The position numbers were made by a program, and so were the translations under genes. From Streptomyces sp. R41 (GTDB lineage: Bacteria; Actinomycetota; Actinomycetes; Streptomycetales; Streptomycetaceae), in NCBI RefSeq assembly GCF_041053055.1, contig NZ_CP163443.1:1736001-1800000 (forward strand): a DNA stretch of 64,000 nt. The letters are read 5' to 3'. The notes under the pieces were generated by a model. The model saw only the letters and a program-made list of their open reading frames with translations, was not told where the DNA came from and did no database searches. Each line of letters opens with the position of its first letter. Position 1 is the stretch's first letter. Of the stretch, positions 1 to 7,118 are shown one piece after another.

Positions 1-1052
1 CGCAGCCGTGAGATGCCGTCGGGCACGGACGGGGGCCGGAAGCAGCCGACGGCGAGTCCCGCCTCACGGCAGTCGGCCGCCCACCGCACGGCCCGTTCGG
101 GGGACGACGCACGCACGGAGACGACAGCGGCGTCCGGTCGTACCGCTTCCAGACCCTCGGCCGTCAGACGGGTGTGCAACGCCGTCGCCACCGCGCGCGC
201 CCGAGCGGCACGCTCCGGCTCGCGGCGCAGCAGCCTGAGCGCCGCGAGGGCCGCGCCCGCCGCCGCGGGCGCGAGACCGGTGTCGAAGATGAAGGTGCGC
301 GCCGCGTTGACCAGGTGGTCGATGACCGGGGCGGGGCCGAGGACGGCGCCGCCCTGGCTGCCGAACGACTTGGAGAGCGTGACGGTCACGACGACGTCCG
401 GATCGCCCGCGAGCCCCGCCGCGTGCGGCGCGCCCCTGCCACCGTCGCCCAGCACACCCAGCCCGTGCGCGTCGTCGACGATCAGTCCGGCCCCGTACTC
501 CCGGCAGGCGAGGGCGAGTTCGGACAGCGGCGCCGCGTCCCCGTCCACCGAGAAGACCGTGTCGCAGACGGCGACGGCGGGGCCCTCGTGGGTGCCGAGC
601 GCCTTGCGCACGGCGTCGGGGTCGGCGTGCGCGACGACCTGCGTGGTGCCGCGGGCCAGCCGACAGCCGTCGATCAGCGAGGCGTGGTTGCCCGCGTCCG
701 AGACGACGAGCGAGCCGTGCGGCGCGAGCGCGGTGACGGCGGCGAGATTGGCCGCGTATCCGGAGGAGAAGACGAGCGCGGACTCGAAGCCGCAGAAGTC
801 GGCCAGCTCGCGTTCGAGCTCGCCGTGCAGTTCGGTGGTGCCCGTGACGAGCCGGGAGCCGGTGGCGCCGCCGCCCCACCTGCGCGCGGCCTGTGCCGCG
901 CCCTCGGTGACCTCCGGATGGCGGGCGAGACCGAGGTAGTCGTTACTCGCGAGATCGAGGAGCGGCGAGTCGGCGGGGCGCGGGCGCAGGGTGCGTACGA
1001 GTCCGGCCCGGCGGCGCGCCTCGGCCTGCTCGTCGATCCAGCCGAACGCCAT
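1..1052 (-). CDS. bioF: 8-amino-7-oxononanoate synthase (BioF), cut by the left edge
   Basis: PLP enzyme that condenses pimeloyl thioester with L-alanine to give 8-amino-7-oxononanoate, the first dedicated step of biotin ring assembly. About 350 residues are present; the last 30 or so lie outside the window. Visible family signatures are [10 protein letters not shown] near residue 35, a glycine-rich [10 protein letters not shown] segment, the [10 protein letters not shown] and [11 protein letters not shown] motifs, and the PLP-lysine segment [11 protein letters not shown]. The ATG at 1052 is preceded by GGAGG (plus-strand 1056-1060). It is divergent from bioB-bioA-bioD, so the cluster forms a compact biotin locus with a shared promoter region. 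Confidence 0.93.
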   Translation of the reverse strand, partial: MAFGWIDEQAEARRRAGLVRTLRPRPADSPLLDLASNDYLGLARHPEVTEGAAQAARRWGGGATGSRLVTGTTELHGELERELADFCGFESALVFSSGYAANLAAVTALAPHGSLVVSDAGNHASLIDGCRLARGTTQVVAHADPDAVRKALGTHEGPAVAVCDTVFSVDGDAAPLSELALACREYGAGLIVDDAHGLGVLGDGGRGAPHAAGLAGDPDVVVTVTLSKSFGSQGGAVLGPAPVIDHLVNAARTFIFDTGLAPAAAGAALAALRLLRREPERAARARAVATALHTRLTAEGLEAVRPDAAVVSVRASSPERAVRWAADCREAGLAVGCFRPPSVPDGISRL

Positions 1053-1070
1053 GTGTCCTCCGGGCCTTGG

Positions 1071-1145
1071 TGGTGGGTGTTTTGTAGGCAGTGCACAGAC
1101 CCTAGCGGCCGGTCCGGCAGCCCATGATGTGGCAATACCCACACG
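1071..1145. promoter_or_regulatory. Divergent bioF/bioB control region with facing half-sites
   Basis: The 160-bp gap between the divergent bioF and bioB starts holds two similar half-sites in opposite orientation: GTGGGTGTTTTG near 1073-1084 and CAATACCCACAC at 1133-1144. On the minus strand a TACAAA hexamer (1081-1086) could serve as the bioF -10. I do not see a convincing match to any biotin regulator site I know, so the repressor is unassigned. Confidence 0.3.
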
Positions 1146-1212
1146 TCGAACCGTCTCTGTTGTGCAAACTCTCCTTGGCCGAGAGCGGTCGCATAGGCCA
1201 GGATCGGATCTC

Positions 1213-2448
1213 ATGGACCTGCTGAACACGCTGGTGGACAAGGGGCTTCGGCGCGAGCTGCCGACCCGGGACGAAGCTCTGGCCGTGCTGGCCACCTCCG
1301 ACGACGATGTGCTCGACGTGGTGGCCGCGGCCGGCAAGGTACGCCGGCAGTGGTTCGGCCGACGGGTGAAACTGAACTATCTCGTCAACCTCAAGTCGGG
1401 CCTGTGCCCCGAGGACTGCTCGTACTGCTCGCAGCGGCTCGGCTCCAAGGCCGACATCCTGAAGTACACCTGGCTCAAGCCCGACGAGGCCTCGCAGGCC
1501 GCGGCGGCCGGGCTCGCCGGGGGCGCCAAGCGGGTCTGTCTGGTGGCCAGCGGGCGCGGTCCGACGGACCGTGACGTGGACCGGGTCTCCGACACCATCA
1601 AGGCGATCAAGGACCGACACGAGAACGTCGAGGTGTGCGCGTGCCTCGGCCTGCTCTCCGACGGCCAGGCCGAGCGGCTGCGCGAGGCGGGCGCGGACGC
1701 GTACAACCACAACCTGAACACGTCCGAGGGGACGTACGGGGACATCACGACCACGCACACGTACGCCGACCGGGTGGACACGGTCGAGAAGGCGCACGCG
1801 GCGGGGCTGTCCGCCTGCTCGGGTCTTATCGCCGGCATGGGCGAGTCCGACGAGGACCTCGTCGACGTCGTCTACGCCCTGCGCGAGCTCGACCCGGACT
1901 CCATTCCGGTGAACTTCCTGATCCCCTTCGAGGGCACCCCGCTCGCCAAGGAGTGGAACCTCACCCCGCAGCGCTGTCTGCGGATCCTGGCGATGGTCCG
2001 CTTCGTCTGCCCCGATGCCGAGGTCCGCATCGCGGGCGGCCGCGAGGTCCATCTGCGCACGATGCAGCCGCTGGCCCTGCACCTGGCCAACTCGATCTTC
2101 CTCGGCGACTACCTCACCAGCGAGGGCCAGGCCGGCAAGGCCGACCTGGACATGATCGCGGACGCCGGCTTCGAGGTGGAGGGCGCGGGCGAGGTGACGC
2201 TGCCGGAGCACCGGGTTTCGGCGGGTGGCGGGTGCGGGTCACACGCGGAGGCCGGATGCGGATCGCACGCGGAAGCCGGGTGCGGCTCGCACGAGAGTGC
2301 CGGGTGCGGGTCCCACGAGGGGGGCGCGGTGTGCGGCTCCGCTTCAGTCGCTCCCGCGGCCTCCGCGGAGAAGCCCGCTGACGCCCGTACGGATCTCGTC
2401 GCCGTACGCCGCCGAGGTGCCGGAACGGATCTCGCGCCCAATGCCTGA
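1213..2448 (+). CDS. bioB: Biotin synthase (BioB) with a repeated Cys/His C-terminal tail
   Basis: Radical SAM enzyme that inserts sulfur into dethiobiotin. The radical-SAM cluster motif CPEDCSYC supplies Cys65, Cys69 and Cys72, and the YNHNLNTS and [14 protein letters not shown] segments are typical of BioB. ATG 1213 is chosen because homology starts at [12 protein letters not shown], with AGGAT upstream. The catalytic fold ends near residue 335. It is followed by an extra tail of about 75 residues that begins with four tandem copies of an octapeptide GCGSHxxx and ends in an Ala/Arg-rich stretch. The gene overlaps bioA by 8 bp. The tail is seen directly; a role such as metal or Fe-S handling is inference. 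Confidence 0.95.
   Translation: MDLLNTLVDKGLRRELPTRDEALAVLATSDDDVLDVVAAAGKVRRQWFGRRVKLNYLVNLKSGLCPEDCSYCSQRLGSKADILKYTWLKPDEASQAAAAGLAGGAKRVCLVASGRGPTDRDVDRVSDTIKAIKDRHENVEVCACLGLLSDGQAERLREAGADAYNHNLNTSEGTYGDITTTHTYADRVDTVEKAHAAGLSACSGLIAGMGESDEDLVDVVYALRELDPDSIPVNFLIPFEGTPLAKEWNLTPQRCLRILAMVRFVCPDAEVRIAGGREVHLRTMQPLALHLANSIFLGDYLTSEGQAGKADLDMIADAGFEVEGAGEVTLPEHRVSAGGGCGSHAEAGCGSHAEAGCGSHESAGCGSHEGGAVCGSASVAPAASAEKPADARTDLVAVRRRGAGTDLAPNA
2230..2325 (+). repeat. Four 24-bp tandem repeats inside bioB
   Basis: Units at 2230-2253, 2254-2277, 2278-2301 and 2302-2325. Each is exactly 24 bp, in frame, and encodes GCGSH plus three variable residues (AEA, AEA, ESA, EGG). The conserved residues are the Cys and His of each unit, giving four Cys and four His; a further Cys follows in AVCGS. 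Confidence 0.9.
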
Positions 2449-3730
2449 CCTGTCCGTGGAGGAACTGCTCGACCTCGACCGGCGGCACGTCTGGCATCCG
2501 TACGGGCCGATGCCCGGCCGCCAGGAGCCGCTGGTCGTGGAGTCGGCGAGCGGGGTTCGTCTGAACCTGCGCACGGCCGATGGAACCGACGCCGAAGTCA
2601 TCGACGGCATGTCGTCCTGGTGGTCGGCCATCCACGGCTACAACCACCCGGTCCTCAATGACGCGGTGCGCGACCAGTTGGAGCGCATGAGCCACGTCAT
2701 GTTCGGCGGGCTCACCCATGAGCCCGCCGTTCGGCTGGCGAAGCGCCTTGTCGACATCTCGCCGGAGGGCCTGGAGCACGTCTTCCTCGCCGACTCCGGT
2801 TCGGTCTCGGTCGAGGTCGCCGTCAAGATGTGCCTCCAGCACTGGCGCTCGCTCGGCCGCCCCGGCAAGCAGCGGCTGCTGACCTGGCGCGGCGGCTACC
2901 ACGGGGACACCTGGCAGCCGATGTCGGTGTGCGACCCCGAGGGCGGGATGCACGAGCTGTGGCAGGGCGTGCTCCAGCGCCAGGTGTTCGCCGATCCGCC
3001 GCCGGTCGCCTACGAGGAGGCGTACGCCGATCAGCTGCGCGAGCTGATCGAGCGGCACGCCGACGAGCTGGCCGCGGTGATCGTGGAGCCGGTGGTGCAG
3101 GGCGCGGGCGGGATGCGGTTCCACTCCCCCGCGTACCTGCGCGTGCTGCGGGAGGCCTGCGACGCGCACGACGTGCTGCTCGTGTTCGACGAGATCGCGA
3201 CCGGCTTCGGCCGTACGGGCGCACTGTTCGCGGCGGAACACGCGGGCGTCACGCCGGACGTGATGTGCGTCGGCAAGGCGCTGACCGGCGGCTATATGAC
3301 GATGGCGGCGACGCTGTGCACCTCGCGCGTGGCCGACGGCATCTCGCGGGGTGAGGTCCCGGTGCTCGCGCACGGGCCGACCTTCATGGGCAATCCGCTG
3401 GCCGCCGCCGTGGCGTGCGCCTCGATCGACCTGCTGCTCGGGCAGGACTGGCAGACCGAGGTCAAGCGCATCGAGTCGGGGCTGCGGGAGGGACTGGCTC
3501 CGGCATCGGAACTTCCCGGGGTTCGTGACGTACGTGTCCTGGGTGCCATCGGCGTCGTCCAGCTCGACCACGAGGTGGACATCAAGGCGGCGACGGCGGC
3601 CGCCGTGCGCGAGGGCGTGTGGCTGCGGCCGTTCCGCGACCTCGTCTACACGATGCCGCCGTACGTCACGAGCGACGGCGACGTGGCACGGATCGCGAGC
3701 GCGGTGTGCGCGGCGGCGCGGGAGGGATGA
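2441..3730 (+). CDS. bioA: Adenosylmethionine-8-amino-7-oxononanoate aminotransferase (BioA)
   Basis: Class III PLP aminotransferase that converts 8-amino-7-oxononanoate to 7,8-diaminopelargonic acid with SAM as amino donor. The 429 residues match the usual length. The N-terminal WHPYGPM motif, the [14 protein letters not shown] substrate segment, the [11 protein letters not shown] cofactor motif and the PLP lysine (Lys279, in [10 protein letters not shown]) are all visible. ATG 2441 overlaps the end of bioB by 8 bp, which indicates translational coupling. bioD begins 1 bp after its stop. Confidence 0.96.
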   Translation: MPDLSVEELLDLDRRHVWHPYGPMPGRQEPLVVESASGVRLNLRTADGTDAEVIDGMSSWWSAIHGYNHPVLNDAVRDQLERMSHVMFGGLTHEPAVRLAKRLVDISPEGLEHVFLADSGSVSVEVAVKMCLQHWRSLGRPGKQRLLTWRGGYHGDTWQPMSVCDPEGGMHELWQGVLQRQVFADPPPVAYEEAYADQLRELIERHADELAAVIVEPVVQGAGGMRFHSPAYLRVLREACDAHDVLLVFDEIATGFGRTGALFAAEHAGVTPDVMCVGKALTGGYMTMAATLCTSRVADGISRGEVPVLAHGPTFMGNPLAAAVACASIDLLLGQDWQTEVKRIESGLREGLAPASELPGVRDVRVLGAIGVVQLDHEVDIKAATAAAVREGVWLRPFRDLVYTMPPYVTSDGDVARIASAVCAAAREG

Positions 3731-3731
3731 C

Positions 3732-4448
3732 ATGCCGGTACTGGTGATCACGGGCACGGGCACGGAGGTCGGCAAGACGGTCACGACGGCCGCCGTCGCC
3801 GCGGTGGCCGTCGCGGCCGGACGCTCGGTGGCCGTGCTCAAGCCCGCGCAGACCGGTGTACGTCCGGACGAGCGAGGCGACGCCGACGAGGTGGCCCGGC
3901 TCGCGGGCACCGTCACCACGCTCGAACTCGCCCGGTATCCCGAGCCGTTGGCGCCCGCTACAGCTGCCCGGCGGGCGGGTCTGCCTGCCGTGCGTCCGCG
4001 TGAGGTGGCAGAGGCCGCGGCCAAGCTGGCCACCGAGCACGACCTGGTGCTGGTCGAAGGGGCGGGCGGCCTGCTCGTACGGTTCGACGACGAGGGCGGC
4101 ACCTTGGCGGACGCGGCGCACCTCCTCGACGCACCGGTACTGGTGGTCGCCTCGGCAGGGCTCGGCACGCTCAACACGACGGAACTGACGGCTCAGGAAC
4201 TACTGCGCCGGGGGCTGGACTTCGCCGGTGTGGTCATCGGCAGCTGGCCCGACGACGCGGACCTGGCGTCCCGTTGCAACCTCGCGGACCTGCCGACCGT
4301 GTCCGGCGCACCACTGCTCGGTGCGGTGCCGGCGGGCGCCGGGGCACACACCCCCGACGAGTTCCGTGCGAGTGCGTCAAGTTGGCTGGCTCCCCGACTG
4401 GGCGGAAGCTGGGACGCGAACGCCTTCGCGTCGGCCTACGCCTGGTGA
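3732..4448 (+). CDS. bioD: ATP-dependent dethiobiotin synthetase (BioD)
   Basis: Closes the ureido ring of dethiobiotin from diaminopelargonic acid, CO2 and ATP. The 238-residue protein begins [19 protein letters not shown], which contains the GTxTxxGKT P-loop characteristic of BioD. The [11 protein letters not shown] and GVVIGSWP segments are also typical. ATG 3732 lies one base after the bioA stop, behind a GGAGGG ribosome site inside the bioA end. Last gene of the bioB-A-D transcript. Confidence 0.95.
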   Translation: MPVLVITGTGTEVGKTVTTAAVAAVAVAAGRSVAVLKPAQTGVRPDERGDADEVARLAGTVTTLELARYPEPLAPATAARRAGLPAVRPREVAEAAAKLATEHDLVLVEGAGGLLVRFDDEGGTLADAAHLLDAPVLVVASAGLGTLNTTELTAQELLRRGLDFAGVVIGSWPDDADLASRCNLADLPTVSGAPLLGAVPAGAGAHTPDEFRASASSWLAPRLGGSWDANAFASAYAW

Positions 4449-4458
4449 AGACGCCGGG

Positions 4459-4515
4459 AGCTCCCCCCGTCAGGGGCGCGGGGAACTGTGCGACCAGCCA
4501 CGGACAACCGGCGGC
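4459..4515 (+). repeat. Dispersed Streptomyces-type intergenic repeat
   Basis: Downstream of bioD the sequence runs from CTCCCCCCGTCAGGGG into CGCGGGGAACTGTGCGAC and CAGCCACGGAC. From memory this closely resembles an element scattered at many intergenic positions in Streptomyces chromosomes. The CCCC/GGGG part can fold as a short hairpin. The rest of the 4449-4687 gap holds no convincing gene. Confidence 0.5.
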
Positions 4516-4687
4516 CGACGACCCGCACCACAACGCTCACCCCTTCCCTCGCACACCGGCATGAACAACGCCTACGGCGTCTACGAACAGGTGCGCGACT
4601 TCATCGCCTGCCACTGACGCGCAACGCGTGTGTCGGACGTCCTGGGGGGACAATCACGGTAAGGAACGTCCTCCCGGGAGGTCCGTC

Positions 4688-5368
4688 ATGCCGCTCAGGT
4701 CAGCCGACTCCGGCAAGGTGACACGGGACCCCGTGCACCATCCGCTGTTCGCCCGCTACTACGCCCGGATCAGCGTGACCGCCGAGACGCGGTTGGGCAT
4801 GGGCGGGGTGCGCGAGCGGCTGCTCGACGGGCTGTCCGGGCGGGTCATCGAGATCGGCGCGGGCAACGGTCTGAACTTCGCGCACTATCCGAGCACCGTC
4901 TCGGAGGTCGTCGCCATCGAACCCGAGCGACTGCTACGGCAGTTGGCCGTGGAGGCCGCCCTTCGCTCCGACGTGCCCGTCGACGTGGTGCCGGGCGCGG
5001 CGGAGGCTCTGCCGGTCAAGAGCGAGGCGTTCGACGCGGCCGTGGTCTCACTGGTGCTGTGCAGCGTGCGCGATGTGCCGCGTGCCCTCGCCGAACTGCG
5101 GCGCGTGCTGCGTCCCGGCGGCACCCTGCGGTTCTTCGAGCACGGCAAGGGCGGCGGGCGCGCGATGGCGTACACCCAGCGCGGCCTGGACCGTACGGTG
5201 TGGCCGCGGCTGAACGGCGGCTGCCATCTGGCCCGCGACCCGATCGCGGCGCTGCGCGACGCCGGGTTCGAACTCGGCCCCTACCGGCGGATGTTGATGC
5301 CCGAGAAGGGGCCGCGGCTGCCCACCTCGTACTGCGTGCTGGGCACGGCGTGGCGCCCGGCCTCATAG
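4688..5368 (+). CDS. Class I SAM-dependent methyltransferase
   Basis: Small-molecule type methyltransferase of 226 residues. The SAM-binding motif I reads VIEIGAGNGLNF (near residue 55) and the acidic motif II VVAIEPE follows. A post-motif segment DAAVVSLVLCSV and the RRVLRPGGTLRFFEHG motif are typical of the UbiE/Methyltransf_11 group. ATG 4688 sits 6 bp after GGGAGG, part of the perfect palindrome CCTCCCGGGAGG at 4670-4681. Substrate unknown. Its 3' end overlaps the convergent toxin gene by 6 bp. Confidence 0.85.
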   Translation: MPLRSADSGKVTRDPVHHPLFARYYARISVTAETRLGMGGVRERLLDGLSGRVIEIGAGNGLNFAHYPSTVSEVVAIEPERLLRQLAVEAALRSDVPVDVVPGAAEALPVKSEAFDAAVVSLVLCSVRDVPRALAELRRVLRPGGTLRFFEHGKGGGRAMAYTQRGLDRTVWPRLNGGCHLARDPIAALRDAGFELGPYRRMLMPEKGPRLPTSYCVLGTAWRPAS

Positions 5369-5737
5369 GCTCCATTGGCGCAGTTGCTGCGCGATGTCGT
5401 GCACGGTCGCGTCGCCGCCCTTCACCAGGCGGGCCAGTTCGCGCACCTGCTCGGGAGAGGTGACGACCTTCAAGCCGCTGGCGACGAGATAGGCGTACGC
5501 GACGGCCGAGGCGAACATCGCGTTGGAGCGCTCGAGCGCCGGTACGTGCAGCAGGAGCTGGAGCAGCGCGGCGGCGCGGGCGTGCGGGCTGTCGTAGACG
5601 GGAATGCCGAATATCTCGGCCTCGTGCCGGCTGACGGCGGCGACGAGGGCTCCCCAGTCCGTGACCTGGGGATCTCCGGGCGTCTTCTGTTCGGCGATCA
5701 TGAGGAGCCAGGCAAGGTCGACTCTGAGACTGCTCAA
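5363..5737 (-). CDS. Fic/Doc-like toxin component of a toxin-antitoxin pair
   Basis: A 124-residue protein of the short Fic-family toxin type common in Streptomyces. The core segment LERSNAMFASAVAYAYLVAS aligns with the helix that carries the Fic catalytic loop, and an upstream histidine occurs in LLQLLLHVPALE. The canonical HxFx(D/E)GNKR loop is not intact: no GNKR can be seen, so ADP-ribosyl or AMP transfer is uncertain. It follows the antitoxin gene by 4 bp on the same strand. The family call rests on overall resemblance plus the antitoxin neighbour. Confidence 0.7.
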   Translation of the reverse strand: MSSLRVDLAWLLMIAEQKTPGDPQVTDWGALVAAVSRHEAEIFGIPVYDSPHARAAALLQLLLHVPALERSNAMFASAVAYAYLVASGLKVVTSPEQVRELARLVKGGDATVHDIAQQLRQWSL

Positions 5738-5741
5738 GGGA

Positions 5742-5981
5742 TCAACGACGACCTTCGCGTGTGCCTTCGCGCTCCGCGCCGAATTCCTCGGCGAAGACGG
5801 ACTCGTACTGCTTCATGAAATCGGCGGCGGCCTCCACGAACGTGTGGCCCACCTCTCCGGTGTCCTGTCTGACCAGCTCTTCGATATAGCGGTTCACGCT
5901 CATCCCACGCTCCAGGGCTCGCTCGCGGGCGGCGCGGGCCGTGCCCTCGTCCACCCGTACGTTCAGCTGAGTCTTCGCCAT
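5742..5981 (-). CDS. Ribbon-helix-helix antitoxin
   Basis: A 79-residue antitoxin-like protein. The N-terminal strand MAKTQLNVRVDE and the helix-turn-helix GMSVNRYIEELVRQ match the ribbon-helix-helix DNA-binding fold (HicB/CopG-like). The charged C-terminal half, ending GAEREGTREGRR, would wrap the toxin. First gene of a two-gene operon with the Fic-like protein. Such antitoxins usually repress their own promoter, and paired GCTAGC sites lie 9 to 28 bp upstream of the start. Confidence 0.78.
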   Translation of the reverse strand: MAKTQLNVRVDEGTARAARERALERGMSVNRYIEELVRQDTGEVGHTFVEAAADFMKQYESVFAEEFGAEREGTREGRR

Positions 5982-5989
5982 GCTTCGAA

Positions 5990-6009
5990 GCTAGCGCCGA
6001 ATTGCTAGC
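5990..6009 (-). promoter_or_regulatory. Candidate antitoxin operator (paired GCTAGC)
   Basis: Two copies of the palindrome GCTAGC, at 5990-5995 and 6004-6009, 14 bp apart from start to start. They lie immediately upstream of the antitoxin start, as expected for an autoregulated ribbon-helix-helix protein. Confidence 0.45.
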
Positions 6010-6060
6010 ACCGGCAAGAGGGCCTCGGGTGGAGACGAAGGTGGAGAGCGCCGGTGGAGA

Positions 6061-6088
6061 GTGCCCCTTACACGGGTATCAGGGGCAC
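6061..6088. promoter_or_regulatory. Inverted repeat upstream of the MacB-type operon
   Basis: Perfect 8-bp arms GTGCCCCT (6061-6068) and AGGGGCAC (6081-6088) with a 12-bp spacer, 112 bp upstream of the ABC ATPase start. It could be an operator or a small hairpin. Confidence 0.35.
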
Positions 6089-6199
6089 AACCTGGGGCGG
6101 AGGACGCGCGGCACCTCGGGGGGATACCGAGTGTGCCTCGGCTCACATTAGGCTCGGCCGGACAAGGGAGTCGGGACGTCCATCACCTAGGAGGCGGCC

Positions 6200-7111
6200 T
6201 TGTCCACACCTGCTGCGGAGCGTGCCGTCGGCCGCGCGGAGGCGGAGGGGATCGCCGCCCGCGCCCGCGGCCTGACGAAGGCGTACGGCTCGGGCGAGAC
6301 GACGGTGCTCGCGCTCGACTCGGTCGACGTGGACATCGCGCGCGGCCGCTTCACCGCGGTCATGGGCCCGTCGGGGTCCGGGAAGTCCACCCTCATGCAT
6401 TGCCTGGCGGGGCTCGACAGTGTCTCGGCCGGACAGGTGTGGCTGGGCGACACCGAGATCACGGGGCTGAAGGATCGTGAGCTGACCCGGCTGCGCCGCG
6501 ACCGGATCGGCTTCATGTTCCAGTCGTTCAACCTGATCCCCACGCTCAACGCGGCCGAGAACATCACGCTGCCCATGGACATCGCGGGCCAGAAACCCGA
6601 CCAGAAGTGGCTGGACCAGGTCATCGACACGCTCGGTCTGCGTGACCGGCTGAAGCACCGGCCGGCGCAGCTGTCCGGCGGCCAGCAGCAGCGTGTCGCC
6701 TGCGCCCGCGCGCTCGCCTCGCGCCCCGAGCTGATCTTCGCGGACGAGCCGACGGGCAACCTCGACTCCCGCGCGGGTCTCGAAGTGCTCGGCTTCCTGC
6801 GCGAGGCGGTCGATGAACTGGGCCAGACCGTCGTGATGGTGACGCACGACCCGGGCGCGGCCGCCCACTCCGACCTCGTGCTCTTCCTCGGCGACGGGCG
6901 GATCGTGGACGAGATGGAGCGGCCTTCGGCGGAGGCCGTGCTGGAGCGCATGAAGCGGTTCGACACCATCCGGGTGACCTTCGACGGCGGGGGCGGCGGA
7001 CCCGACGGGACGACCCCTGCGGGTGCCTCCGGTGACGTACTGCTTGATGGCAGCCCCGGCGCCGCGACTCCCGACGGCGACTCCGGCGACGTAACCCTCG
7101 AGAAGGACTGA
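6200..7111 (+). CDS. MacB/LolD-type ABC transporter ATP-binding protein
   Basis: Cytoplasmic ATPase of a MacB-class exporter. Walker A is GPSGSGKST, the signature is LSGGQQQR, Walker B is LIFADEP followed by TGNLDS, and the H-loop is VMVTHDP. The 303 residues include a Gly/Asp-rich C-terminal extension of about 45 residues with the near-repeats GASGDVLLDG and GDSGDVTLEK, which is outside the usual fold. The TTG start at 6200 is supported by AGGAGG at 6189-6194. The FtsX permease gene starts 7 bp after its stop, so the two form one transporter operon. Cargo unknown. Confidence 0.93.
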   Translation: MSTPAAERAVGRAEAEGIAARARGLTKAYGSGETTVLALDSVDVDIARGRFTAVMGPSGSGKSTLMHCLAGLDSVSAGQVWLGDTEITGLKDRELTRLRRDRIGFMFQSFNLIPTLNAAENITLPMDIAGQKPDQKWLDQVIDTLGLRDRLKHRPAQLSGGQQQRVACARALASRPELIFADEPTGNLDSRAGLEVLGFLREAVDELGQTVVMVTHDPGAAAHSDLVLFLGDGRIVDEMERPSAEAVLERMKRFDTIRVTFDGGGGGPDGTTPAGASGDVLLDGSPGAATPDGDSGDVTLEKD

Positions 7112-7118
7112 GGCGGGC

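Noticed and set aside
64..879. Long minus-strand open frame overlapping bioF in another phase
   Set aside because: Arg-rich, no family features; the bioF frame gives a full PLP-enzyme sequence over the same bases.
1053..1212. Biotin-related riboswitch
   Set aside because: No biotin riboswitch class is established and the region shows no extended structure.
4561..4617. 18-codon frame MNNAYGVYEQVRDFIACH
   Set aside because: Reads like protein but is too short and has no ribosome site; perhaps the remnant of a lost gene.
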